Assembly (NCBI GenBank): GCA_025266875.1
Contig: JALLLT010000050.1
Location: forward strand, 124,001 to 188,000
Direction: 5' to 3'
Length of the DNA stretch: 64,000 nucleotides
Source of the DNA: Fennellomyces sp. T-0311
Lineage: Eukaryota; Mucoromycota; Mucoromycetes; Mucorales; Lichtheimiaceae
Positions 53,918-64,000 of the stretch are shown here, piece after piece. A model generated the notes under the pieces. That model was not told the DNA's origin. It saw only the letters and a list, made by a program, of their open reading frames with translations, and ran no database searches. Every line of letters starts with the position of its first letter. Within the stretch, counting starts at the first letter, position 1. A program made the position numbers and the translations under genes.

Positions 53918-55552
53918 ATGTTTCGCCCTAATACCGGCATTGATTTAAACGACTTTCCCGCGTTAGGCACACCGGCATCCAATAGTCGAGCAGCCCCCAC
54001 AGGTTCTCTGCCACCGCAACCACCGTCGTCATCCTTGTTGCCCTCCAATCGATTCGCGAATTACCCATCCACACCGTCAAACTCAAATCACGTCCAAGAC
54101 GCCTTTTTAAGCGGTGGAGCCGGCACCGGCAGCAATGTGTCAGATTTTGGCACCGTCACCAGCTCATCCCCGCTCGGGTCTTATCAGCCTGTGCATAGTG
54201 CGGCTGCTGCTGCCTACGCGGGCCATGCAAACGATCATCAGTTAGCAACAGCTCGAGGACTTGCACCAAGGACTTTCTCCATGGATGACTTTCCGGCCTT
54301 GCGAAGTTCGGCAGCAGCACCGGGAGCCAGCGCACCGCCATTCGGCAACGACCTGGCGACTTCAGCCATAAACTCCAAAGCCGAACCATGGGACTATCCC
54401 GGCGCAAGGGAAGCGTTACCAAACAATCTAAACAGTAAGTTGTGTGGCAGTATGGCATGGTAAGAGCTGCGTTTCCAACTACTAGGCTCCCATTAGGCAG
54501 CAAGCAGTACGCAGCGACAGGTGTAAAAAGCGACATGCTGGCGTCGTCTCAATGGGTGAGTCTATCTCCTATAATTAATAATAAACGGACTTTCTAATAC
54601 ATTACAGGCGCGTGGCGACTCTGCAGCCACACCACAAATACCACCGAGTTCACGAAAGCCTGTGGGTTCTGCACCGTTAAGTAGAGATCAAGACAGCACG
54701 CCCAAGGGCGCACCAGCAAGCAGCGAGGGCAAGGCGGCGGATTCCTACGGTCTCTTAGGGCTTCTGGGCGTAATACGGATGACGGATCCCGATCGAAGCA
54801 TGCTTGCGCTGGGCAGCGATCTGACGACGCTTGGCTTGGATCTTAACACGGCCGAGTAAGTTTTGATCTATCAGCATTGCGTCTGCTTTTACTTATGCGC
54901 CTCGTAGCTCGATATATTCCACATTCATCTCGCCATGGTCAGATACGCAGACGCCTCCAGGGCTGAACGTCGAGCCGGGCTACTACTTGCCACCGTGTTA
55001 TCGAACCGTACAGGCAACGCCACCCGCCCACCAGCGCATGTCAACGTTCTCGGACGAAATACTGTTCTATGTATTCTACTCAATGCCAAAGGATATCGCT
55101 CAGGAGGCTGCAGCTCAGGAGCTGTACGTATTATAAACCTCGCAGCAAGCCAACCTATCCCTATATACTAATGCGTATACGCTGATAGGTACGCACGGAA
55201 CTGGCGGTACCACAAGGAATTGGGCATGTGGTTGACGAAGGAAGCAGACGAGAACGGTCGACCTGTTCAAGGCTTCCGACGGACATCACCAAGTCCGATG
55301 GATCGAGGTGTATACGTGATCTTCGATCCCACGACGTGGCAAAAGGTGAAACGAGAGTGGACGTTGCCATGGGACGCACTGGAAGACAGGCAGCAGCAGC
55401 CACAGCCACAGCAGCAGCCACAGCAGCAACCCTCGCAGGGAAGCTCATCACAGCCACGGCCACAACAGCAGCCACAGCAACCTGGTATGAATATGGCAAA
55501 TCCACCGACGGGCATTTCTCCAGGTCTTGCAAGCAGAGGTGTGATGATATAG
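53918..55552 (+). CDS. NOT2: CCR4-NOT complex subunit Not2
   Basis: Structural subunit of the CCR4-NOT deadenylase and transcription-control complex. Five exons (53918-54434, 54497-54555, 54608-54855, 54908-55123, 55189-55552) sum to 467 aa. Two copies of a DFPALG/DFPALR motif (NDFPALGTP and DDFPALRSS) lie in the disordered N-terminus. SYGLLGLLGVIRMTDPDRSMLALGSDLTTLGLDLN (shown here only as a landmark, beginning SYGLLGLLGVIRMTD) precedes the NOT2/3/5 domain: SIYSTFISPWSD, YYLPPCYR, DEILFYVFYSMPKDIAQ, WRYHKELGMWLT and GVYVIFDPTTWQKVKREW. A Gln/Pro-rich tail of about 60 residues follows the domain, where many Not2 proteins stop. Intron 4 uses a GTACGT donor. It shares its promoter with the Mhr1-like gene. 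Confidence 0.94.
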
Positions 55553-55864
55553 AGTTGTTGTTGTTTGTCGCTCCCTTTTTCTCTTTCGTATCTCTTTTTC
55601 TCCCTTTCACACAAACACACGCAACGCACACAACGTCATATCCCTTATATGATTCAATCTGAAAGAAAAATCGGTATCGTTTTTCTATCTGCGGCCTAAC
55701 AGTCCCCTTCTGCAAAGATCCGCAGCCTGGATCAAGAAAGCCACGTGTGTAGTCATGACAGCCTGCTTCGCAGCAACAAATTAATTTTGGCAGCTCCACT
55801 CGTCTGAGTCAAAATGCGACAGTTACGGTTTCGCTTTGTTTCAATAGTGTCATAACATATTACC
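55553..55864. other. Spacer between NOT2 and YVH1
   Basis: 312 bases, first half T/C-rich 3' flank of NOT2 (CTCCCTTTTTCTCTTTCG), second half the YVH1 promoter. No other feature recognised. Confidence 0.45.
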
Positions 55865-57013
55865 ATGGCAGATCAACAGCGAATGCACGAGATCGCACCT
55901 CGACTTTTTGTCGGTAGTCAAGCTGCAGCATCCTCCCTCGAGAACCTAACCAGTCATGGCATTACGCATATTCTATCCCTCGGCGAGTTCGAGTCTGTCT
56001 ATGATCACATTGTATACAAGGTATAAGATTGCCACTTCAATCAGGGTCACCATTGGGAATAACACACGGGAAAAAAAGAATGTTCGAATCATGGATCTAG
56101 CAGAAGAAAACTTAATTCAACACTTTGGCGATACGTTTGACTTTATCGACAGCGCATATCAGAATGGGGGGAAAATCCTTGTTCACTGTCAAGCTGGTGT
56201 GTCACGCAGCGTATCTGTCATGGCAGCCTACCTTATGCGCTCGCTCAAAATCTCACCAAAGGCTGCGCTTGATATCATCCGAGACCATCGAGCTTTTGCT
56301 CAGCCCAATGATGGCTTTATGGATCAGTTGGAACTATACTATGTTCTACAATACGATGTCGATCCTAAACATGCTGCTTATCGACGGTTTTTGGTAGTGG
56401 GTATGGCCAAGGAGCAACAAGGTAATCAGAAAAGTATCTTCAGGGAGTTATTGGGAAAACTGATCCTTTGGCGGCTAGATCATGGATACATCGCCAATCT
56501 GGCATTAACGCCCACACCTGAAATGGACAGTCAGTCTCAGCTTATTATCAGATGCAAAAAGTGCAGGTGTGTGTCATTGCTATGCAGCTTTCTATTGTGC
56601 ATTTACTTAAATTTTCATTTGCGCATAGGCACGTTCTAGTTAACAAGGAACATATTCTGGAACATCAGCCAGGAAAAGGCCAACAGGCATTTGCCTACCT
56701 TAAGAGAAATGCTGAACTCAATGTCACGGCGTCCGCAGCTGTGACACCTTCTTTGCATACACAACCACTTAACCCACTACTAGCCTCGCTCGGGACATCC
56801 AACAGCAACTGCTCCTCCTATTTCATCGAGCCCATGGAATGGATTATTGGCTTACAAGACGGTCTACTCGAGGGGCGTATCGACTGCCCGAAATGTATGG
56901 CAAAATTGGGTCAGTATAATTGGTCGGGCGCGCAATGCTCGTGTGGACGATGGATCACACCTGCATTCATGTTGCACCGGAAGCAAGTGGACGAAATAAA
57001 GAGGCGGCGCTAA
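55865..57013 (+). CDS. YVH1: Dual-specificity phosphatase Yvh1 (DUSP12)
   Basis: Protein phosphatase that in yeast releases Mrt4 during 60S ribosome maturation. Three exons (55865-56020, 56079-56566, 56629-57013) give 342 aa. The N-terminal phosphatase domain has ITHILSLGEFE, the general-acid Asp in RIMDLAEEN and the P-loop VHCQAGVSRS with its catalytic Cys and Arg, then VMAAYLMR and FAQPNDGFMDQLELY. The C-terminal zinc-binding region shows RCKKCR (spliced across intron 2), YFIEPMEWI, DCPKCMAKLGQYNWSG and CSCGRWITPAF, the arrangement specific to Yvh1/DUSP12, ending in the basic KRRR. Length and both domains agree with the family. No abnormality seen. Confidence 0.96.
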
Positions 57014-57630
57014 TTTTGTAGCCCTGATAATGCTTTACGATGAGGACCCTTTCCTCTTAAGGATAACATCCCTCGTACTTTTGCAAAAAGGAAAGCGATA
57101 AAGTGTACCGTTGATCAAACTGGTATAAATAGTTTCAGTCATGAGAGCTGCTTCCGTGAACCGGGCAATGTCAGCGTTCAGACTTGTGCTACAGCACACC
57201 CACTATGTATCACGAACGGTAGTTCAAATTTACACATAATCTATATGTATTTTCCAAAAAACACATGTATCTACAAAGTACAGAAAACAATACCGATTTT
57301 TGGACGCAGAAAATCTATAAATGGGATTGCAGAAGTCGCTTTTACCATTGCGGGGTGCTCTGCAGGAGATCACAATCATCAGCCGGAAAAGAAGTTCGGC
57401 TAAGTTTAAGTTTGCGTAGGACAAGCTTTTTTCTTTTTTTTACGTTGGACACGGGCGTCGACTTCCATGTTTTAAAAAATCAATTTAAATAGGCGTAAAA
57501 AAAGCGCCACTTCTAATCTTGTACACTACACGATCATTTTCCGTATAGGTAAGACGGTAGGTTTTCAACCTTGGAAGTCCCATACTTACAGTATTACATT
57601 ATCTATTATTCTAGTCAGTCAGTCAGTACT
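57014..57630. other. Upstream region of the first 574-aa membrane paralogue
   Basis: No supported gene. Holds a 40-base element (57391-57430), conserved upstream of the second paralogue, and TTTAAATAGGCG (near 57482) with a similar counterpart near 59951. Confidence 0.5.
57391..57430 (+). promoter_or_regulatory. Conserved upstream element, copy 1
   Basis: 40 bases with core CGGCTAAGTTTAAGTTTGCG, matching 59884-59923 at 32 of 40 positions, 200 bases before the first paralogue's ATG. Retained upstream of both duplicates; it could be a regulatory site or residual duplication homology. Confidence 0.45.
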
Positions 57631-59355
57631 ATGTACGTTCCTCAAATCCCTGCCACTGTGATATATACAGTCTTCAAGACCTTGCTGCTGATACTGTTTG
57701 CAAAAGCAATCGAAAGTTTATGCTCATGGGTGAACCGATACGATTTGGCAAAAATCATGGAGCACGGATCCTATTCCGTTCTATACACCTCAATATTTTC
57801 GCGGAACTATCGAAACTACATGACGTTTACAATGATCTTTCTACTTTTCCTGGTGATATTATTGGAAACGGCAACCAACTTCCTTCCAACAATCGCCATA
57901 CATTTTATGCCGTTCCAGCTTGTATCGTTTACACGAGGTGATGACGAAATGTACTTCAAAGCAGACTACGCTACACCATTGCAATCTGCGGCTATCCCAT
58001 CCGTAAGTTACTCACCTGACGATAATCCGATGCGAAGCTATTGTGAAGCGATGGAATTATGCCAAAACGACGGAAGCTACATAGCGAACGTTCTCAAAAT
58101 ATCACCAACGATGCAGATCTCCGCAGTTCCCTATAACTTTGACTTTGAAATGAGAAAATTTATCACTGATGTGGTCAACGTTAGCACAGAATATTGCGAT
58201 TTAAGAGACGGAAGCTCATGTGTAGCAGAAGCTCGTTTTGCATCTATGGAGTCATCGCATAATTTCGTTACTGTCCCAGGATTTCCATACGATGTTCTTA
58301 CATACTTTAACGATGTCGACGAGTCTGCCACTGGCGCTGCAGCATTGATGGAAGCGGCAAAATTGCAGGTCCAATACGATCATTCTTCAGGCAGTACAGA
58401 AGAATATGTCGACCGAACACCTATTATAAAAATGCTGTACTTGCCGACCAAGAATGACATCCTTTCGGTTACCCACTTATCCAAGTTATTGTACTCCAAC
58501 GGACGCCAGGCTATATTGCTGATACACAAGATCGCTTTGCATAATCTTACACCTGAAGGCAATGGAAACACAGCGGACTACGTACCTATGTTCGGTGATG
58601 TTTTCAATAACAGTCAGATGCTCTACGATATATCACTTAACCACACCAGCACTCTCACGGGACCAGGCAGCAATTATAGCGCTTTCTCTAATGTCACTAT
58701 GGGTGCAGCGTATACAGTGTACGTACAAAATAACCAAGTGGCCCTCGACTTCTTGCAACGCACAATATACGCCGGCACCAGAGAAACCATTTTGAAAGTG
58801 CGAATAGCTACTGGAGTATATATCATTACCGATGAGTCGCTACCAGAGCATGAACCAACATTTCAACATGCACCGTTCCTGACAACCTATAACGAAAGTC
58901 GTTACGAAAACCAGAAAACTTCACCGCATGGCTTTCGAATGCGAGAGCCTGGGTTTTACGATCCAATGTTCGAGGGCTTTCACGATCAACCGACGGATGA
59001 CTTATTCATGTACGCGCTATTGAATGGATCAGATAACACTATGTACGGTATACGTGGGTATCAAGAAATCGTTGCGGATATCTCGCCTATTTTCGTAGCG
59101 ACCTTGGGAGGCATTATCGTTGTGCTTTTGACATTTTTTCTCCTGTCAAAGCATACAAGAAATCAGGTATACTTTTATACCCTTTACCAAACGATCGGAC
59201 ACACGAACAAGGATGGGCGTGTTTACAATCTAGACGATGAATTACCTCGAATGTCGCTGAGGAATGGTGTCATCCACGTTGGAGACAAGGCTGTAACTGC
59301 TCAAGATAAAGCTGCTTTTTGGACAGACAAGCATCAAGCCGATGATGACGATTAG
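57631..59355 (+). CDS. Unrecognised three-TM glycoprotein, tandem paralogue 1 (574 aa)
   Basis: Intronless, 574 aa, start at the ATG giving MYVPQIPATVIYTVFK. I do not recognise the family. Membrane helices: about residues 8-28 (VFKTLLLILFAKAIESL), about 66-88 (FTMIFLLFLVILLETAT) and about 484-508 (ISPIFVATLGGIIVVLLTFF). Between helices 2 and 3 lies an extended region of nearly 400 residues with several N-glycosylation sequons (NVS, NHT, NYS, NVT, NES, NGS) and Cys residues (YCEAMELC, EYC, SSC), so it is probably extracytoplasmic. The tail of about 65 residues is acidic at the end (QADDDD). The loop between helices 1 and 2 carries WVNRYDLAKIME and is almost unchanged in the paralogue. A surface or vacuolar membrane protein is a guess. 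Confidence 0.85.
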   Translation: MYVPQIPATVIYTVFKTLLLILFAKAIESLCSWVNRYDLAKIMEHGSYSVLYTSIFSRNYRNYMTFTMIFLLFLVILLETATNFLPTIAIHFMPFQLVSFTRGDDEMYFKADYATPLQSAAIPSVSYSPDDNPMRSYCEAMELCQNDGSYIANVLKISPTMQISAVPYNFDFEMRKFITDVVNVSTEYCDLRDGSSCVAEARFASMESSHNFVTVPGFPYDVLTYFNDVDESATGAAALMEAAKLQVQYDHSSGSTEEYVDRTPIIKMLYLPTKNDILSVTHLSKLLYSNGRQAILLIHKIALHNLTPEGNGNTADYVPMFGDVFNNSQMLYDISLNHTSTLTGPGSNYSAFSNVTMGAAYTVYVQNNQVALDFLQRTIYAGTRETILKVRIATGVYIITDESLPEHEPTFQHAPFLTTYNESRYENQKTSPHGFRMREPGFYDPMFEGFHDQPTDDLFMYALLNGSDNTMYGIRGYQEIVADISPIFVATLGGIIVVLLTFFLLSKHTRNQVYFYTLYQTIGHTNKDGRVYNLDDELPRMSLRNGVIHVGDKAVTAQDKAAFWTDKHQADDDD

Positions 59356-60091
59356 CTTTATCACTTTCTTCATTTTGTCCTCTACACACATAATTAAACA
59401 ATAAATATTGCGTATATCTATGCTTTACATGATCATTGTATTTGATCAATTTTAATTCTATAATTTTTAATAGCAAAGGAGACTGATATTCCCAGTTTAC
59501 CAACACAGACTATCAGTTTAACGCGCTACTAACGATGGGTAACAAAAGTTCCAGATAAGGTAAGGATTTATATGATTTTTGAAAATGGAAAAGTTTAATT
59601 CGTTCACTTAGCCCTGGTCACATGTGTTCCCGAGCTCGCGGGTTAGGAACGAAACTGTGTTACTGCAGAACAGGTGTAACATCCCAAATTGTGCTACAGT
59701 GTGTACAGTTCCGAAAGTCTAGTCCACCCATAACGCTCAAAGGTGTAAAGTTTTTCATTTCATTATCTGAAGCCTCATGCAGCAGTTATTTAGTATCAAA
59801 GCGACGGAGCATGCCACAATTATTTCATGCCCTTCCACGGCATACTGCCTCGTAAAGAAAGTGTGAATTTAAGCCACAAGTTAGAAGATGGGCTAAGTTA
59901 GAGTTTGTGTAAGACAAAGTTTTATTCTGGAGACAGGTTGGGTTTTCTTGCTTAAATAAACGCTTAAAAGCCGTCATTCGCACGTTGTGCACCGTCGCTT
60001 TTTGTTCAGGTAGGAAGTATAACAACTAAGAAAAGAATTCCACATATACTTATAGTAGTTTTGTATGTACAGCAGAGGCAATCATATCATA
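59356..60091. other. Spacer between the two paralogues
   Basis: 736 bases with the 3' flank of paralogue 1 (AATTAAACAATAAATATTGCG near 59390-59410, AATAAA signal inside) and the upstream region of paralogue 2 including the conserved element at 59884. No extra gene. Confidence 0.5.
59884..59923 (+). promoter_or_regulatory. Conserved upstream element, copy 2
   Basis: Core GGGCTAAGTTAGAGTTTGTG, 168 bases before the second paralogue's ATG; 32 of 40 positions match copy 1. Confidence 0.45.
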
Positions 60092-61816
60092 ATGTATGTG
60101 TCTCAAGTGCCTGCCACGGTAATCTACACAGCATTTAAAACGGTACTGCTGATACTGTTTGCAAAAGCAATCGAGAGCGTATGTTCCTGGGTGAATCGAT
60201 ACGATTTGGCCAAGATCATGGAGGGGTCATCATACTCAGTCCTGTACACCGCAATTTTCTCGCGAAGCTATCGAAAATACATGTCGTTCACAATGGTTCT
60301 ACTTTTGCTCTTGATAATATTATTCGAGACAGCAGTAAACTTTTTACCAACAATCGCCACCGTATTTATGCCATTCCATGTTGTATCCTTCACTCGCGGT
60401 GACAACGAGGAATATTTCAAGGCGACCTATCAAACACCACAACAATCAAAGACTATACCATCACCTAACTATTCACCCCAAGGCGACCAGATGAATCATT
60501 ACTGTGAAGCGATGGAGTTATGTGCAAGCAACGGAAGCTACATCGCCAGTATTTTAAAAGTATCACCAACAATGCAAATCAACGCCGTTCCGTACAATTA
60601 TTTGGAGCAAAAGTTCATCGCCGATAAGGTGAACGTCACTACCAAGTATTGTCTTCAAAAAGAAGGTGTCTATTGCCCTGATACTGGACGCTTTGGTGCC
60701 CCTAGTTCAATCTATACCTTTGCTACTGTTCCCGGACTTTCTTCCGACATCCTAATATATTACAACGAAATTGATCAATCAGACATCGGTGCAGGTGCTC
60801 TGGTCGAGGCGGCAGCAATGCAGGTGGAGTACGAAGGCTCGACACCACTGGAAAACGGTGGTGAAGATATCGACTCCGAGCCACTTATGACAATGGTATA
60901 TAATCCAAGGCAGACGGAAATTCTTTCCGTCACGCATTTATCCAAAATACTGTATACCAATGGTCGAGAGACGGTAGTTCTTGTGCAAAAGGTTGCTATC
61001 CACAACCTCACTCCAGATTCAACTTCAGCGGCTGATTTGGATGCTACCGATCATGTTGGTGACTTGGGCGATATCTTCCACAACAGCCAGACACTATATG
61101 ATTTGTCATATAATTACAGCGAGGCCGTCCGCAATAGGGAGCATAATATACGGACAACAACGGGAGCCGCCTACACATCTTACATAGATGGTGACTATTT
61201 AGCCGTTGACTTTGTCCATCGATATATCCATTATATCTTACCAAGTAGCGAATCCATACTAAAAGTAAGAATACTTTTCGGCGTGTACGTTGTAACAGAC
61301 GAGTCGCTCCCAATCCACGATCCGACATATCATCATACACAGTATCTGACCAATTACAACGCAACTCGCTTTGAAAGCCGAGAGACGGCACCGGATGGAT
61401 TTGAAATGCGTAGACCTGGGTTTTATGACTCGATGCTTGACCAGTTTCAGGAACAACCAACCAACGACTTGTTCATGTATGCATTACTGAATGGTTCTGA
61501 TGGCAGCATGTACGGCATAAAAGGATATCAAGACGTGGTAGCAGACATCTCACCGATATTCCTGATTGTGTTATCGGGCGTTATTCTACTCTTCCTTGTT
61601 GTTTTCCTGATATCAAGACTTGTTAAGGATCGGCTATTTTTCAGCTCATTATACCAAGCTATCGGACATATTGATGAAACCGGACGAGTACACGACGTAG
61701 ATGATGTAATACCACGATTTTTATGGAAGAATGAGGTCACGTATGTCGGAGACAAAGTTGTTATCGTTCAAGACAGAGATAGCTTCTTGGCCGAACGCCA
61801 TTCTTTTGAAGAATAA
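60092..61816 (+). CDS. Unrecognised three-TM glycoprotein, tandem paralogue 2 (574 aa)
   Basis: Intronless and exactly 574 aa if started at the second in-frame ATG (MYVSQVPATVIYT), which aligns with paralogue 1; an ATG 27 bases upstream would add nine residues. Shared with paralogue 1 along the whole length: LLILFAKAIES, CSWVNRYDLAKIME, YCEAMELC, GSYIA, ISPTMQI-like VSPTMQI, ILSVTHLSK, VRI..GVY..TDESLP, RRPGFYDSM, TNDLFMYALLNGSD, MYGIKGYQ and ADISPIF. The middle segment (residues about 180-290) diverges most. Sequons and the three-helix layout are retained. The cytosolic tail differs at its end (HSFEE). It lies convergent with the MscS-type gene, 178 bases between stops. Function unknown. Confidence 0.85.
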   Translation: MYVSQVPATVIYTAFKTVLLILFAKAIESVCSWVNRYDLAKIMEGSSYSVLYTAIFSRSYRKYMSFTMVLLLLLIILFETAVNFLPTIATVFMPFHVVSFTRGDNEEYFKATYQTPQQSKTIPSPNYSPQGDQMNHYCEAMELCASNGSYIASILKVSPTMQINAVPYNYLEQKFIADKVNVTTKYCLQKEGVYCPDTGRFGAPSSIYTFATVPGLSSDILIYYNEIDQSDIGAGALVEAAAMQVEYEGSTPLENGGEDIDSEPLMTMVYNPRQTEILSVTHLSKILYTNGRETVVLVQKVAIHNLTPDSTSAADLDATDHVGDLGDIFHNSQTLYDLSYNYSEAVRNREHNIRTTTGAAYTSYIDGDYLAVDFVHRYIHYILPSSESILKVRILFGVYVVTDESLPIHDPTYHHTQYLTNYNATRFESRETAPDGFEMRRPGFYDSMLDQFQEQPTNDLFMYALLNGSDGSMYGIKGYQDVVADISPIFLIVLSGVILLFLVVFLISRLVKDRLFFSSLYQAIGHIDETGRVHDVDDVIPRFLWKNEVTYVGDKVVIVQDRDSFLAERHSFEE

Positions 61817-61994
61817 TCTAAATTATATACACAATACTAGTAGGCACTATTTTTTGTTAATAAACTTTTGCGATATATATTGATATCCGTAAAAAATAAC
61901 TTGAACTAATCATACAAAACATTATATATAACAAGCTGAAAAGCAAGTAAAGAACTGATTGAAGAAGTGGATAGAAAACACTGTATATTATATA

Positions 61995-64000
61995 TTACAT
62001 GAAGCCAGTCGTAAAGGCTACAGTTGCAGCAGCTCCTGCAGCAGCTCCATTTCCATTTCCTCCGTTACCAGTTGTTCCACTGGAGGCTCCGATTCCAGCA
62101 CCTGTAGGGCCGCGAACTGCACCTACTTCATTCTGTCGTCGCATATGCAACCCGCCAGAAGATCCATTGTTGTTATCATCATCATCGTTGTTATCTTCGT
62201 CGTCATTCAGCATTTCAGGTACCGCTTGATCCTTATGGCTCTCGAAAGGTTGGGATGGTAGCACGTAATTGATGTTGAGGCGTTCACATTCTTCTTTAAG
62301 CTCCATCATAAAGTTATTATGACGCAGCCAACGACCGCCGGGATCTTGCCAGTTTTGCGTATGCTCGAAGTAAAACGACATTGTAAGTCGATTCTGGTTC
62401 TCGAAGGTGAGGATATTGGCGGACGTCGAGTTGACGCGGTATAACGCAGGGTATTGGTTAGACCACTCCTTCATGTGGTCGATAAGACTGTGTATCTTGG
62501 CTGATGGTGTCGAGAATGCGATATGGATTTCTATTTTTCCGGCGTTAGTACATGAGATGGATACGAGTATCGTAATCATCTATCACGTACGTAGTGATTC
62601 ACCGGTAGGACCGGTACGTCGAACGTTAGTGATATACTGTGTAGCCAGCACAGAATTTTTCGCATAAACGATTGACCCGTCCCAATTCCTATGGATTAAA
62701 TAAAAGCTTAGTAACATATACGGAAAAATAACGTGTATAAGGAACATACACAAATGTGGATACTAAAAGGCCCACATTTTGAACTACCCAATTCTCGGGT
62801 CCGATCAAAACTCTATCACCGGCGTCAAATGGATGCTAACGAATGACAATGAGTAAAGGCTGTCAGAATGTTACCGCATTTTTTTGTCTTACCGTCACAA
62901 AGACAAAGATGATAGATTCGAATGCGTCTTTCGCACTGTTGCCAAACACGAAACTGGCAGCAATAAAAGCACTCCACAAAGGCATGAGCGATGTTCCGAC
63001 ATTGACACCAAAGGATGCACAAACGATGATCACCTACACCAAACAAACATTAGAGTTTTGGGGGTTCATGCATAAATTGCCTTTTAAAGTAAAAATATAC
63101 TTTACCCAGACAAGGGTGAAAACGACAATCAAGATGATATCAAGTTTTCCGGTTGCTTGAGACAGGTCACGCATCGACGTTGCCAAGTTCTTGCGTTCGC
63201 GGTAGATTCTAACACAGGTGGAGCGGAGCTCAGTCTTGCTGATACTACCGTTTCCGTCATTATCAAACAATCGGAATGCTTCTGCTGCTTCTTGGTTTGT
63301 ACGGAAGTATGGATAGAAATCCATTTCGGTGATTTCATCGCGCCCTGATGTGCTAGTGAGATTGTGATGAATTCGTTTGGCCAGGGCTTTCGCTTGATGA
63401 GATCTGCCATGATAGGGCTGTTGATGCTTTGCGTTCCATGCCTTCTTGGATGAGCCCTTGATGAACGATCGTTCGTCAAAGCTTTTGGTAAAGGAGGATG
63501 CCCAGGTGCTGCTTCGAGACATGGATGGCCGTGGAGAACTCTCGCCTGGAGTGGAAGTTGCCGTTGGTTGCGGGTGTCGATTGATTTGACGCTTGGTAGG
63601 CTTAGTGCTGATATCTCGCAAGCGCCGGCTTAAATTAGAGAAAAACTCGTTGGATGAGCCCCTTTGAGGCTTCTCGCGCTGTGGTTGTTCTGGGGATGAC
63701 CTTTCAGAATCGATTGCGTCTTTCTTTTCATCGTCAGATCTCTCAATTGGAGGAATTGCAATTAATGTATCCATATTCCCTGACGAGGGAAAATGGACAT
63801 TTGTTCCTCGAGAGGCGTTATCGTCTGGACGCATAATCGACTGAGTCTTATTGGCGTGTGGCGGTTGGCCGTCGTCGGCGGATGCCGATCGGCTGGGTTT
63901 GTTCGATTTGTCATGCTTGTTTCGCCGAATTCGCTTGAGAATAAATTCTTGCGGCATTTTACGTTTTGTTGTAGTTTTCTTTAGTTTGTCCAACATCTTT
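61995..64000 (-). CDS. EF-hand MscS-type mechanosensitive channel (partial, 5' end beyond window)
   Basis: Minus-strand gene running off the right edge. Exons seen: from the edge to 63106, 63033-62893, 62835-62750, 62688-62591, 62530-61995. In order: a Ser/Arg/Pro-rich cytosolic segment of about 200 residues; AKALAKRIHHNL; an EF-hand with a canonical loop DNDGNGSISKTE; the pore-lining helices (LDIILIVVFTLVW, then VIIVCASFGVNVG and FIAASFVFGNSAKDAFESIIFVF); and the MscS beta domain (HPFDAGDRVLIG, VVQNVGLLVSTFVNWDGS, VYAKNSVLATQYITNVRRTG). The C-terminal tail has an Asp/Asn run and a Gly/Ala-rich end. This matches fungal Msy1/Msy2 ER channels, which regulate calcium under hypo-osmotic shock; their first membrane helices would lie beyond the window. 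The last intron has a TACTAAC branch site and fixes the reading frame before HIAFSTPSAKI. Confidence 0.9.

Noticed and set aside
60065..60091. Upstream in-frame ATG for the second 574-aa paralogue
   Set aside because: Starting at 60092 aligns exactly with paralogue 1 and gives the same length.

Overview
The window reads as nuclear DNA of a filamentous fungus. Genes carry several short GT...AG introns and encode typical fungal proteins: a Vps10 sorting receptor, a chitin deacetylase, mitochondrial Gut2, Not2, Yvh1 and an SRP9/Srp21-type protein. A chromodomain Ty3/gypsy retrotransposon is also present. Style and gene content fit an early-diverging (Mucoromycota-like) fungus, but that placement is inference. 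Exon structures were read by hand from splice consensus, frame continuity and family resemblance; where full exon coordinates are given, the exon lengths sum to an intact reading frame.

Layout. 1-3.4 kb: no convincing gene, then a small hypothetical ORF. 3.9-5.5 kb (-): a 6-phosphofructo-2-kinase whose bisphosphatase half has lost its catalytic histidine. 6.2-8.4 kb (-): a DASS-family dicarboxylate/anion transporter. 8.4-12.8 kb: mostly empty, with one weak gene candidate. 12.8-22.1 kb (+): a single-pass kelch-like membrane protein, then a very large Vps10 receptor with three VPS10 domains. 22.8-29.5 kb: a compact block of BAR protein (Rvs161/Hob3 type), PCNA, Mvp1-like sorting nexin, ribosomal protein eS21 and SRP9, arranged as convergent and divergent pairs only 76-271 nt apart. 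PCNA and MVP1 share a promoter holding two ACGCGT boxes.

29.5-45.8 kb is a gene-poor, repeat-rich island. It holds an apparently intact 5.7-kb retrotransposon (LTRs identical by eye, 5-bp target duplication), a decayed tyrosine recombinase of a DIRS/Crypton-like element, and solo LTRs of two families. One family forms a nested cluster whose 4-bp target duplications still record insertion order. The island also has a tRNA-His gene and an 89-bp inverted repeat pair bracketing about 11 kb.

45.8-64 kb is gene-dense again: mitochondrial glycerol-3-phosphate dehydrogenase (Gut2), an XPG/FEN1-family nuclease, a repeat-rich chitin deacetylase, a twin CX9C protein, an Mhr1/mL67-like mitochondrial protein, Not2 of CCR4-NOT, Yvh1 phosphatase, two tandem intronless paralogues of an unrecognised three-TM glycoprotein (574 aa each), and the 3' part of an EF-hand MscS-type channel cut by the window edge.

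No prokaryote-like operon or CRISPR array is present. The best candidates for something undescribed are the paired 574-aa membrane proteins with a shared upstream element, the kinase-only PFK-2, the three-domain Vps10, and the nested LTR cluster.
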